64,000 nucleotides of DNA from Flavobacterium haoranii. Lineage in GTDB: Bacteria; Bacteroidota; Bacteroidia; Flavobacteriales; Flavobacteriaceae. Where the stretch lies: positions 496,001-560,000 of the forward strand of contig NZ_CP045292.1 of the NCBI RefSeq assembly GCF_009363055.1, written 5' to 3'. A model generated the notes under the pieces. The model saw only the letters and a list, made by a program, of their open reading frames with translations, searched no databases and was not told the DNA's origin. A program made the translations under genes and the position numbers. Positions 45,633 through 54,726 of this stretch are shown piece after piece. How positions within the stretch are numbered: the stretch's first letter is position 1; each line of letters begins with the position of its first letter.

Positions 45633-47000
45633 ATGAGAATTTTAAACTACATTTTTATTTTTTTGCTTTTTTCTTCTGTAAGTTGTTCTGATAATAGTGG
45701 AAATAGTGATGGTGCAACTACTCCAGAACCAACACCTTTATCGGATGACGAATTAATGAATTTAGTACAACGCGATGCTTTTAAATATTTCTGGGATTAC
45801 GCTCATCCTAATAGTAAGTTAGCTAGAGAACGTTACGTTGTGAATGATCCTGCTTTCGATCAAAATATCGTAACTACTGGTGGTTCAGGTTTTGGTCTTA
45901 TGACAATTTTAGTTGGTATTGAAAGAGGTTTTGTTCCTAGAACAGAAGCTGTTGCAAGATTAACTACAGCATTAAATTTTTTAGAGAATGCTGACCGTTT
46001 TCATGGAGCTTGGCCACACTGGATGGATGGAAATACAGGAAACGTAATTCCTTTCGGAACAATGGATAATGGAGGAGATTTAGTTGAAACTGCTTTTTTA
46101 TGTGAAAGTTTTATTTGTATTCGCGAATATTTCAAAAATGGAAATACTCAAGAGCAAGCATTAGCTCAAAAAGCAGATGATTTATGGAAAGGTGTAGAAT
46201 GGTATTGGTATACCAAAGGGGAAAATGCATTATACTGGCATTGGTCACCAAATTATGAGTGGCAAATGAACTTTAAATTAGAAGGATATAATGAATGTTT
46301 AGCAGCTTATATTATGGGAGCAGCTTCACCAACTCATAGTATTCCAAATGAAGCCTATCACCAAGCTTGGGCTAGAAATGGTGCCATCGTAAGTTCTGGA
46401 ACTAAATTTGGAATTCCACTTATTTTTAATCACAACGGAGCAAATGGAACTGTCGGACCTTTATTTTGGGCACATTATTCGTATTTAGGCTTAGACCCAA
46501 GAGGTCTTTCAGATCAATATGCGAATTATTGGAATTTAAATAAAAATCATACAGAAATTATCTACCAACATTGTGTTACAAACCCAAACAATTATACAGG
46601 TTACAGCAATAAATGTTGGGGATTAACGGCTAGTTATACGCGTAATTCTGATGGTTCTACAGGTTATACTGCACATCAGCCAAGTAATGATACTGGTGTC
46701 ATTACACCTACAGCAGCATTATCGTCATTTCCCTACACACCAACAGAGTCTATGCGTTTTCTTAGATATTTATACGAAGAAAAGAAAGATCAATATGTTG
46801 GCGTTGCCGGACCTTATGATGCGTTTTCACCTAAATACAGTTGGGTAACTCAAAGATTTTTGGCTATCGATCAAGGTACAATTGCACCAATGATTGAAAA
46901 CCATAGAACTGGATTATTATGGAATTTATTCATGCAAGCGCCAGAAGTAAAAACAGGTTTACAAAACTTAGGATTTTCATCAACTCAACACGGATTTTAA
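45633..47000 (+). CDS. GH144-type lipoprotein (glucoamylase-like; putative endo-beta-1,2-glucanase)
   Basis: A 455-residue lipoprotein (lipobox FSSVSC). The alpha/alpha-barrel shows LMNLVQRDAFKYFWDYAHP, GGSGFGLMTILVGIERGFV, FHGAWPHWMDGNTG, DNGGDLVETAFLCES, WHWSPNYEWQM and YTPTESMRFLRYLYEE. This is the group long annotated as glucoamylase family (PF10091), whose characterized bacterial members became GH144 endo-beta-1,2-glucanases. The reaction is therefore probably cleavage of beta-1,2-glucan at the cell surface. The stop overlaps the next start by one base. Confidence 0.85.
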   Translation: MRILNYIFIFLLFSSVSCSDNSGNSDGATTPEPTPLSDDELMNLVQRDAFKYFWDYAHPNSKLARERYVVNDPAFDQNIVTTGGSGFGLMTILVGIERGFVPRTEAVARLTTALNFLENADRFHGAWPHWMDGNTGNVIPFGTMDNGGDLVETAFLCESFICIREYFKNGNTQEQALAQKADDLWKGVEWYWYTKGENALYWHWSPNYEWQMNFKLEGYNECLAAYIMGAASPTHSIPNEAYHQAWARNGAIVSSGTKFGIPLIFNHNGANGTVGPLFWAHYSYLGLDPRGLSDQYANYWNLNKNHTEIIYQHCVTNPNNYTGYSNKCWGLTASYTRNSDGSTGYTAHQPSNDTGVITPTAALSSFPYTPTESMRFLRYLYEEKKDQYVGVAGPYDAFSPKYSWVTQRFLAIDQGTIAPMIENHRTGLLWNLFMQAPEVKTGLQNLGFSSTQHGF

Positions 47001-47695
47001 TGAGAAAAATTATTGCCCTTATTGCCCTATTTTTATTTAATGATATTTTAGCTCAAGATGTATCTGCCAAATTTGAAACCTCGATTTCAACAAATTATTC
47101 GTATCAATATGCTTTGCATAAACCTAAAGGAAAAGAGAAAAAGCCATTAATCATTTTCCTTCATGGTTCTGGTGAAAAAGGAGAAGATGTAGAATTGGTA
47201 AAAGTTCACGGTCCGTTTAAGTATTTAAAAACGCACGAAATTGACGCTTATGTTTTGGCACCTCAATGTCCAAAAGAAGTGTATTGGGAACCAGAATCTT
47301 TGTACCAATTAATTCAAAAAATAATCAAAGATAACAAGAACATCGACGAATCAAGAATTTACCTAACCGGTTTAAGTATGGGAGCTTGGGGAGCTTGGAA
47401 TTTAGCTTTTGCGCATCCAGATATGTTTGCAGCTTTGGTACCAATTGCTGGTTTTGTAGATCGTGTACCTATGATTGAAAACTGTAAAATTGGAGAAATC
47501 CCAACGCGTATTTTCCATGGATTAGTTGATGATGTAGTCGATGTACGCTATTCGATTGATATTTATAAAAAATTAAAAGGTTGTGCCAAAGATATTGAGT
47601 TAACCATTTTTGATGATGCTAATCACGATAGTTGGTCAAGAGTGTATGATAATCCAGAAATCTATGAGTGGATGTTAAAACAGAAAAAGAACTAA
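47000..47695 (+). CDS. Exported alpha/beta-hydrolase (esterase)
   Basis: A 231-residue secreted serine hydrolase. The ATG at 47000 overlaps the GH144 stop (TAATG) and starts a signal peptide, MRKIIALIALFLFNDILAQ; an upstream extension of the frame inside GH144 is rejected. The oxyanion region is LIIFLHGSGEKGED, the nucleophile Ser is in GLSMGAWGAW, the acid is in HGLVDDVVDV and the His in DDANHDSW. It probably removes an ester substituent from the glycan; which one is unknown. Confidence 0.85.
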   Translation: MRKIIALIALFLFNDILAQDVSAKFETSISTNYSYQYALHKPKGKEKKPLIIFLHGSGEKGEDVELVKVHGPFKYLKTHEIDAYVLAPQCPKEVYWEPESLYQLIQKIIKDNKNIDESRIYLTGLSMGAWGAWNLAFAHPDMFAALVPIAGFVDRVPMIENCKIGEIPTRIFHGLVDDVVDVRYSIDIYKKLKGCAKDIELTIFDDANHDSWSRVYDNPEIYEWMLKQKKN

Positions 47696-47720
47696 AACCA
47701 GAATAAATTAAAAATTACCA

Positions 47721-50030
47721 ATGAAACTAAGAACAATTAGTCTTTTTGTGGCAACAGTTTTGCTTTCAACTGCTACTTTTGCTCAAAAGAAAAATAAACA
47801 AAAAACAATTCCTTCAAAAGACGTTTTAGTAACAGAGTTGTTATCTAAAATGACTTTAGAAGAAAAAATAGGTCAGTTAAATTTACCAAGTGCTGGTGAA
47901 TTTACAACTGGTCAAGCTACCAATTCAGATATTGGTGGAAAAATTGAAAAAGGATTAGTAGGAGGATTATTCAATATAAAATCAGTAGCACGTATTAGAG
48001 ATGTGCAAAAAGTTGCTGTAGAAAAAAGCCGTTTAAAAATTCCATTGATTTTCGGAATGGACGTCATTCATGGGTACGAAACTACGTTTCCAATTCCTTT
48101 GGGATTATCATGTAGTTGGGATATGAATCATATTAAAACATCGGCTCAAATTGCAGCTAAAGAAGCAAGTGCTGATGGAATTAACTGGACATTTTCTCCA
48201 ATGGTTGATATTTCTCGTGATCCACGTTGGGGTAGAGCATCAGAGGGTTCAGGTGAAGATGCATATTTAGGAAGTCAAATTTCTAAAGCAATGGTTCACG
48301 GTTATCAAGGGAATAGTTTAATGGACAACAACACTATTATGGCTTGTGTAAAACACTTTGCTTTATATGGTGCGCCAGAAGCTGGTAGAGATTATAATAC
48401 GGTTGATATGAGTCACATTCGTATGTATAACGAATATTTCCCACCTTATAAAGCGGCTGTTGATGCCGGTGTTGGTTCAGTAATGGCGTCTTTCAATGAA
48501 ATTGATGGTGTTCCGGCGACAGGAAACAAATGGTTAATGACTGATGTTTTACGTAACCAATGGAAATTCAATGGTTTTGTGGTAACAGATTATACAGGAA
48601 TCAACGAAATGATTGAGCATGGAATGGGCGATTTACAAGCGGTTTCTGCTTTAGCAATGAATGCTGGAATTGATATGGATATGGTGGGTGAAGGTTTCTT
48701 AACTACACTTAAAAAATCTGTTGAAGAAGGAAAAGTTCCAATGGCACAGTTAGATGCTGCGGTTAGACGAATTTTAGAAGCTAAATACGATTTAGGTCTT
48801 TTCCATGATCCGTATAAATATTGCGATGTTAAACGAGCTAAAACTGAAATTTTTACAAAAGAAAATCGTCAAATTGCGCAAAATATTGCTGCTGAATCTT
48901 TTGTATTGTTGAAAAACTCAAAATCTGTTTTACCATTACAAGCCAATCAAAAAGTAGCATTAGTTGGTCCTTTGGCAATTGCTCAAAAACACATGCCTGG
49001 AACTTGGAGTGTAGCAACTAATTTCGATACGCCAATTACCTTAAGAACAGCTTTAGAAGCTAAATTAGGTCAAGCCAATGTAAATTATGCTATGGGTTGT
49101 AATTTTGATTATGATCCGGCATTTGTTGAAAAAGCAGGTTTCTTCGGAAAACCATTGCCAAGCGATAGTAGAGCGAAAGAAGTGCTTTGGGCAGAAGCTT
49201 TAGAAGCTGCTAAAAAATCGGATGTTATTGTATTTGCAATAGGTGAAGGTGCAGAATTAAGTGGAGAATCGAGTAGTAGAACCAATCTTCAAATTCCGCA
49301 AGCACAAAAAGATTTATTAAAAGAATTGAAAAAAGCGAACAAACCTATTGTTTTGGTTTTATTCAATGGACGTCCTTTAGCGATTACAGAAGAAAATGAA
49401 TTAGCAGATGCTATTTTAGATGTTTGGTTCCCTGGAACTGAAGCGGGTCCTGCTATTACTGATGTTTTATACGGAACAGTAAATCCTTCAGGAAAATTAT
49501 CAATGACATTCCCTAGAAATGTTGGACAAGTGCCTATTTTCTACAATCATAAAAATACAGGAAGACCTTTAAGTTTAGAAAAAACACAAAAAGGTGAATT
49601 CGAAAAATTCCGTTCTAATTATTTAGACGTTCCTAACACACCATTATTCCCATTCGGATATGGTTTAAGTTATACTTCTTTCGATTATTCTAACTTTAAA
49701 GTCTCGTCAAATACGTTATCAAAAGGTGGAAAAATTACCGTTTCTGTTGATGTGAAAAACACTGGGAATTTTGATGGTAAAGAAGTTGTACAATTATACA
49801 TCAGAGATTTAGTAGGTTCTGTTACAAGACCTGTTAAAGAATTAAAAGGTTTCCAAAAAGTAGCTATTAAAAAAGGAGAAACAAAAAACATCAGTTTTGA
49901 ATTGACTGAGGAAGATTTAAAATTCTATAATTCTAATTTAGATTTTGTTGCTGAAGCTGGAGAATTTGAAGTTTTTGTAGGAACCAATTCGGATACCCAA
50001 ATGAAATTAAAATTTGAGTTAGTAAAATAA
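47721..50030 (+). CDS. bglX: GH3 beta-glucosidase (BglX-like)
   Basis: Periplasmic exo-glycosidase, 769 residues with a signal peptide (about 1-21). The GH3 N-terminal barrel has PLIFGMDVIHGYETTFPIPLG, SEGSGEDAYLG and VKHFALYGAPEAGRDYNTV; the nucleophile Asp is in GFVVTDYTGINEM. The C-terminal GH3 sandwich has LLKNSKSVLPL and the C-terminal Fn3-like domain has LFPFGYGLSYTSFDY and KNTGNFDGKEVVQLYI. It is expected to degrade the oligosaccharides released by the GH144 enzyme. It is 25 bases after the esterase gene, with no hairpin between. Confidence 0.95.
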   Translation: MKLRTISLFVATVLLSTATFAQKKNKQKTIPSKDVLVTELLSKMTLEEKIGQLNLPSAGEFTTGQATNSDIGGKIEKGLVGGLFNIKSVARIRDVQKVAVEKSRLKIPLIFGMDVIHGYETTFPIPLGLSCSWDMNHIKTSAQIAAKEASADGINWTFSPMVDISRDPRWGRASEGSGEDAYLGSQISKAMVHGYQGNSLMDNNTIMACVKHFALYGAPEAGRDYNTVDMSHIRMYNEYFPPYKAAVDAGVGSVMASFNEIDGVPATGNKWLMTDVLRNQWKFNGFVVTDYTGINEMIEHGMGDLQAVSALAMNAGIDMDMVGEGFLTTLKKSVEEGKVPMAQLDAAVRRILEAKYDLGLFHDPYKYCDVKRAKTEIFTKENRQIAQNIAAESFVLLKNSKSVLPLQANQKVALVGPLAIAQKHMPGTWSVATNFDTPITLRTALEAKLGQANVNYAMGCNFDYDPAFVEKAGFFGKPLPSDSRAKEVLWAEALEAAKKSDVIVFAIGEGAELSGESSSRTNLQIPQAQKDLLKELKKANKPIVLVLFNGRPLAITEENELADAILDVWFPGTEAGPAITDVLYGTVNPSGKLSMTFPRNVGQVPIFYNHKNTGRPLSLEKTQKGEFEKFRSNYLDVPNTPLFPFGYGLSYTSFDYSNFKVSSNTLSKGGKITVSVDVKNTGNFDGKEVVQLYIRDLVGSVTRPVKELKGFQKVAIKKGETKNISFELTEEDLKFYNSNLDFVAEAGEFEVFVGTNSDTQMKLKFELVK

Positions 50031-50054
50031 ATTGTTTAGTTTAAATTGAAAGTG

Positions 50055-50087
50055 CCCTTTGGTAGTAATGCTAAAGGGTATTTTTTT
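50055..50087 (+). terminator. Terminator-like hairpin after the GH3 gene
   Basis: CCCTTTGGT/GCTAAAGGG stem (two wobble pairs) and a seven-T tail. It would reduce or stop transcription into the last two genes of the locus. Confidence 0.65.
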
Positions 50088-50100
50088 AAGATCTAAAAAG

Positions 50101-51855
50101 ATGAAAAAAATTATTTTAGTAATCGTTTTACATTTTGCTTTTCTAAGTTTAGCTCAGCAAAAAACCTTTTGTAATCCAATCAATGTAGATTACGGATATA
50201 CACCATTTAAAAGTTTTTCGGCTCAAGGAAAACATCGTGCCACAGCCGATCCGGTAATTGTAAATTTTCAAAATAAATACTTTTTGTTTTCAACCAATCA
50301 AGAAGGCTATTGGTGGAGTGACGATATGTTGCACTGGAAATTTGTATACCGAAAGTTTCTTTTAGACGACAAATACACACACGATTTAAATGCGCCGGGA
50401 ATTTTTACTATGAAAGATACGATGTATGTTTATGGTTCAACTCATGAGAAAGATTTTCCAATTTGGAAAAGTACTAATCCAACAAAAGACGATTGGCAAA
50501 TAGCTGTCGATACATTAAAAGTAGGAGCATGGGATCCTGGTTTTTTATACGACGAAGAAAAAGATAAATTGTATTTATATTGGGGTTCAAGTAACGAATT
50601 TCCATTAATGGGAACCGAATTAAATACCAAAACATTACAATCAGATGGTTTTGTAAAACCGATGTTGACTTTAAAGCCTGAAGATCATGGTTGGGAACGT
50701 TTTGGCGAATACAGCGATAATACGTTTTTGCAACCTTTTATGGAAGGTGCTTGGGTAACCAAATACAAAAACAAATATTACCTACAATATGCAGCTCCCG
50801 CAACTGAATTCAGTGGTTATGCCGATGGTGTGTACGTGAGTTCAAATCCATTAGAAGGTTTTGCTTACCAACAACACAATCCGTTGTCGTATAAACCCGG
50901 AGGTTTTGCTCGTGGTGCTGGTCATGGTGCAACATATCAGGATAATTTTGGGAATTGGTGGCATGTTTCTACTATTATTTTGGGACAAAAAAACAACTTC
51001 GAAAGACGTTTAGGGATTTGGCCAGCCGGTTTCGATCAAGATGATGTCATGTATTGTAACACGGCTTATGGCGATTATCCAACGTTTATTCCGGAATATG
51101 CAAAAGGGAAAGATTTTACTAAAGGTTTATTTGCTGGATGGATGTTGTTAAATTACAATAAACCTGTTCAAGTTTCATCGACTTTAGGAGGATATTCGCC
51201 TAATTATGTGGTTGATGAAGACATGAGAACCTATTGGAGTGCCAAAACAGGTGAAAAAGGCGAGTGGTTTCAAACCGATTTAGTTGAAGTTTCTACTGTA
51301 AATGCAATCCAAATTAATTATGCCGATCAAGATGTAGAATTCTTAGGAAAAAGTCAAGGTGTATTTCATCAGTACAAAATTTGGGCTTCAAATGATGGTA
51401 AAAAATGGGAATTGGCTGTAGATAAAAGCAAAAATAATACAGATGTTCCGCATGATTATATTGAATTGGCAAAGCCAATAAAAGCACGCTATTTGAAATT
51501 GGAAAACCTAAAAATGCCAACAGGAAAATTTGCTTTGAGCGGTTTCCGTGTTTTTGGGAAAGGAAATGGAAAAGCTCCGGAAAAAGTGGAAAATTTCATG
51601 GTTTTACGCGCTGATAAAGCTAAATTTGGCGAAAGAAGAAGTTCTTGGATTCGTTGGAAACAAAACAATTTAGCTGACGGTTATGTGATTTATTTCGGGA
51701 AATCGCCTGATAAATTATACGGAAGTATCATGGTGTATGGGAAAAACGATTATTTCTTTACAGGAATGGATAGAACCGATACCTATTATTTCCAAATTGA
51801 AGCCTTTAATGCCAATGGAATTAGCGAAAGAACAGAAGTTATAAAAGTAGACTAA
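50101..51855 (+). CDS. GH43-like propeller protein with discoidin and Fn3 domains
   Basis: A 584-residue exported protein from the ATG at 50101 (MKKIILVIVLHFAFL); an upstream frame extension crosses a terminator. The N-terminal five-bladed propeller resembles GH43 (ATADPVIVNFQNKYFLFST, WDPGFLYDEEKDKLYLYWG, GARGAGHGATYQDN region). A F5/8-type discoidin/CBM32 domain follows (about 350-485: YVVDEDMRTYWSAKTG, ARYLKLENLKMPTG), then an Fn3 domain. The substrate is unknown; it could be debranching or another glycosidase. It overlaps the next start (TAATG). Confidence 0.82.
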   Translation: MKKIILVIVLHFAFLSLAQQKTFCNPINVDYGYTPFKSFSAQGKHRATADPVIVNFQNKYFLFSTNQEGYWWSDDMLHWKFVYRKFLLDDKYTHDLNAPGIFTMKDTMYVYGSTHEKDFPIWKSTNPTKDDWQIAVDTLKVGAWDPGFLYDEEKDKLYLYWGSSNEFPLMGTELNTKTLQSDGFVKPMLTLKPEDHGWERFGEYSDNTFLQPFMEGAWVTKYKNKYYLQYAAPATEFSGYADGVYVSSNPLEGFAYQQHNPLSYKPGGFARGAGHGATYQDNFGNWWHVSTIILGQKNNFERRLGIWPAGFDQDDVMYCNTAYGDYPTFIPEYAKGKDFTKGLFAGWMLLNYNKPVQVSSTLGGYSPNYVVDEDMRTYWSAKTGEKGEWFQTDLVEVSTVNAIQINYADQDVEFLGKSQGVFHQYKIWASNDGKKWELAVDKSKNNTDVPHDYIELAKPIKARYLKLENLKMPTGKFALSGFRVFGKGNGKAPEKVENFMVLRADKAKFGERRSSWIRWKQNNLADGYVIYFGKSPDKLYGSIMVYGKNDYFFTGMDRTDTYYFQIEAFNANGISERTEVIKVD

Positions 51856-52685
51856 TGAAAAAGCTTGTTTTTTTATTTCTTTGGATTCCCACAATGGTTT
51901 TGGCTCAAAACGATTTGAGTGTGATGAGCTATAATGTGCGTTTGGGTTCGGCTGAAGATGGTGAAAACAGTTGGGATTTTCGCAAGGAAAAAGTAGCCGA
52001 ATTAATAGGCTATTACGAGCCTGATTTCTTAGGAATGCAGGAAGTTCAGAAAATGCAATTAGATTATTTGTTGGAAAATCTTTCGCAATACAAATTTATT
52101 GGTTTACCAAGAGAAAATGGGGAATTTGCAGAATATTCGTGTATTTTTTATAATGCCGAAAAGTTTAAAGTTTTAGAATACAAATCCTTTTGGTTGTCTG
52201 AAACCCCAAACGAAATGTCTAAAGGTTGGGATGCTGCTTGTCATCGAATTGTAACCTATGGATTATTTCAGGATAAAAAGAGCAAACAGAAATTTTGGAT
52301 TGCCAACACACATTTAGATCACATGGGCATGAAAGCGCGTGAAGAATCGGCGAAAATGTTAGTTGAGTTTTCTAAAGAGTTGAAAACTAAAAAAAATATT
52401 CCGTTTATTTTAACAGGAGATTTTAATGCTGAGCCAAATGATAAGGTTATTTCAATTTTAAAAGATACTTTAGTTGATAGTTATACAAGTTCAAATAAAA
52501 AGCCTTATGGACCCAAAGGCACTTGGAATGGATTTAAATTTAATGATAAAATTGAAACTCGTTTAGATTATATTTTTTATACCAAAGAGAAAAGTTTAAC
52601 AGTTGGATCGATTTCAATAATAGACGATTTTTACGATTTTAAATATCCAAGCGATCATTTACCAGTTTTGGTTCATTTTAAATAA
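51855..52685 (+). CDS. Exported EEP-family phosphodiesterase
   Basis: A 276-residue member of the endonuclease/exonuclease/phosphatase superfamily with a signal peptide (MKKLVFLFLWIPTMVLAQ). Metal and catalytic motifs: MSYNVRLG, GMQEVQ, IANTHLDH, LTGDFNAEP, RLDYIFY and YPSDHLPVLV. Export and its place at the end of a glycan locus argue against a DNA-repair role and for hydrolysis of a phosphodiester or related group on the glycan; this is inference. It is coupled to the preceding gene by a one-base overlap. Confidence 0.85.
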   Translation: MKKLVFLFLWIPTMVLAQNDLSVMSYNVRLGSAEDGENSWDFRKEKVAELIGYYEPDFLGMQEVQKMQLDYLLENLSQYKFIGLPRENGEFAEYSCIFYNAEKFKVLEYKSFWLSETPNEMSKGWDAACHRIVTYGLFQDKKSKQKFWIANTHLDHMGMKAREESAKMLVEFSKELKTKKNIPFILTGDFNAEPNDKVISILKDTLVDSYTSSNKKPYGPKGTWNGFKFNDKIETRLDYIFYTKEKSLTVGSISIIDDFYDFKYPSDHLPVLVHFK

Positions 52686-52688
52686 AAT

Positions 52689-52720
52689 AAAAAGGGATTA
52701 CAATTTGTAATCCCTTTTTT
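52689..52720. terminator. Bidirectional terminator closing the glycan locus
   Basis: AAAAAGGGATTACA/TGTAATCCCTTTTT stem between converging genes. Confidence 0.88.
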
Positions 52721-52722
52721 AA

Positions 52723-53043
52723 TTAATTCCAAAGTGTACCATCTAAACCAAGTATAGTCCCTATCCATATAAAGTATACGAATACAAGTATGCTTAATAG
52801 TATTCGTAAGAGTTTCGCAAAACTATTTTGAATAGAAAACGTGTTTATTAAATAACAACACGCACCTCCAAAAGCTCCAGCAATCGGTGTAATAATTAAA
52901 GGTCGCACAAACCAATATTCGTTCCATTCTGGTTTTGGTTGATCTACACTTAAAATGATGAAACCAACAAAAGTTAAAGCTATTATGTAGCCCAAAGCCA
53001 TCATACTAACTAGATATTTTTTATTTATAAATTCAATTTTCAT
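52723..53043 (-). CDS. Small membrane protein (hypothetical)
   Basis: A 106-residue protein with three hydrophobic segments (about 11-32, 49-68 and 82-101) and the motif DQPKPEWNEYWFVRPLIITP between the first two. Similar small proteins occur in Bacteroidota next to creD; some are annotated as potassium transporter KefB, which the length does not support. It is the last gene of the CreD cluster. Confidence 0.7.
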   Translation of the reverse strand: MKIEFINKKYLVSMMALGYIIALTFVGFIILSVDQPKPEWNEYWFVRPLIITPIAGAFGGACCYLINTFSIQNSFAKLLRILLSILVFVYFIWIGTILGLDGTLWN

Positions 53044-53054
53044 AATTCTATTTT

Positions 53055-54408
53055 TTAATTGTTATTCCAATCAATTTTTCTTGAGAAATACATTACCGCT
53101 CCTAAAATTAAGAATAATCCAATACTTCCTACTAATAAAGCGTAATCTTCTAACTGAATAATTACATAAATAAAGCTATAAAGTAACGTTAGTGCACCTG
53201 TAATAAACAATGGAAACTTCTTATTTTTCAATACAGATATCGAATATAATAACAACATTACAATAACTGAACTAGCAGCAATGGAATAAGCAATCATAAA
53301 ACTTGAATGTTCGGTTATTGAAATTAGTAATGTGTAAAACATAATTAAAGCTAAACCAATCATCGTATATTGAAAAATATGAATGTTTATTTTACTGATG
53401 GTTTGAATTAAAAAGAAAATTAAAAATGTTAAACCAATTACTAAAATTCCATATTTAGAAGCTCGTTCGTTCTGTTGGTATTGATCAACCGTTTCAATTA
53501 GTTTAGCTCCATAAGAATATTCATTTAAATTAGGAATCTTCTCTGTATATTGTTGTGCAAAAGGTCTGTTAACGTGAATTAGTTTCCAATCGGCGTGAAA
53601 ACTTTTGTTTGTAATGTTTTTCGTTGTATCAAGTGGCGCATAATTTCCAATAAATGACGGAGAATTCCAGTTGGCATCAATACTTGTTTTGGTTGTTTTA
53701 CCAATAGGAATAAATTCAATTGAATTGCTTCCGTTGTATTGTATATCAAAGTTAAAATCTAAATTGGCAATAGAATCGAGGTTGAAATTTTTGGTTTCCA
53801 AAACATCAAAATTATTTTTAGATTCTCCATTGGTTTCCAAAGTAAATTTTTTACCATTAAGTTTAATAAACAAATCACTTTTTATACTTTTTAAGTTTGA
53901 AGTTCTAATTTGAACTGTAGCTTTATCCCAAAGTACATTTTCGGGTTTAATACCAAGTTTTTCAAAGTTGAGTTCTTTAAAATTTCCATTAACACCAACA
54001 TTCGCTTTAAAAACTATTGGTTTATAAAGTCCGAGTTTTAGTTTATCAACTTTATCAACTTTTGTTGTGTGATTGAGTTCGAATGGGAAGAAATAAGCAT
54101 TTTGTGTGTAGGCATATTTTTTAATGGTTTTCTCTTTAGTTTTTTTCATCTTTTTCTTCAGTTTGAGAGTAAATCTTATACGGAACTTTTAAAACAGGTC
54201 CCATTAAATTTATAGTATCTCCCCAAGAATTTGTGACTTTAATTGTTGCTTCATTTTTTCTTTCTGATCGTTCTCTAATAAGATCCTGAACTAATGTTAA
54301 CGGAATTAATAAAACTAAAGTTAAAATTCCTACCATCATCATTTTGGCAGTATTTGTTTGAAACCAAGTTGATCTTTCAAATGTTTCTTTTTCTGTTTGA
54401 TTTTCCAT
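53055..54408 (-). pseudogene. creD: CreD-family inner membrane protein, frameshifted
   Basis: Cell-envelope protein of the CreD family. The 5' frame (54408-54136) encodes the N-terminal transmembrane segment (MMMVGILTLVLLIPLTLVQDLI) and MGPVLKVPYKIYS. The second frame (from 54149 or upstream, to 53055) encodes the extracytoplasmic domain (YFFPFELNHTTKVDKV, SYGAKLIETVDQYQ) and five or more membrane helices. The two overlap by 14 bases. Deleting one A from the seven-A run at 54140-54146 fuses them into about 450 residues, the normal CreD length. Either an indel, an error or two coupled half-proteins. Confidence 0.82.
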
Positions 54409-54418
54409 GATTTTGTGT

Positions 54419-54724
54419 TTATAATGTTCTTAATGTGATGAATAAATAAAATGTCGCTATTGGAATATTAGCTAGTAAAATGAGTAAGCGAATAACATAC
54501 ATTTCATATTCTTTGAGGTTTAGAAATAATTTGATTATTAAAATTACAGCCGCTAAAAGATTTACTAAGAAAGTGAGTACGACATAGAAGTAGCCAGTTA
54601 TTATTACAAATTCATTTTTTGGGAGTACTAAGTGAATTACTAATAATAATGTTCCTAAAGCCAATGAAACTAACATGAGTTGAGTTGTTGGGTATAAGTT
54701 TTTAAACTGTTTTAGTTCGTTCAT
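54419..54724 (-). CDS. Small membrane protein (hypothetical)
   Basis: A 101-residue protein with three hydrophobic segments (about 12-32, 38-62 and 74-97). No recognised domain. It sits between the Coq4-like and creD genes with gaps of 2 and 10 bases, so it is part of that operon. Confidence 0.7.
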   Translation of the reverse strand: MNELKQFKNLYPTTQLMLVSLALGTLLLVIHLVLPKNEFVIITGYFYVVLTFLVNLLAAVILIIKLFLNLKEYEMYVIRLLILLANIPIATFYLFITLRTL

Positions 54725-54726
54725 AA

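Noticed and set aside
46919..46999. N-terminal extension of the esterase inside the GH144 gene
   Set aside because: The ATG at 47000 begins a good signal peptide and overlaps the GH144 stop in the usual TAATG form.
50059..50100. N-terminal extension of the GH43-like gene
   Set aside because: It lies in a terminator hairpin, and the signal peptide begins at the ATG at 50101.
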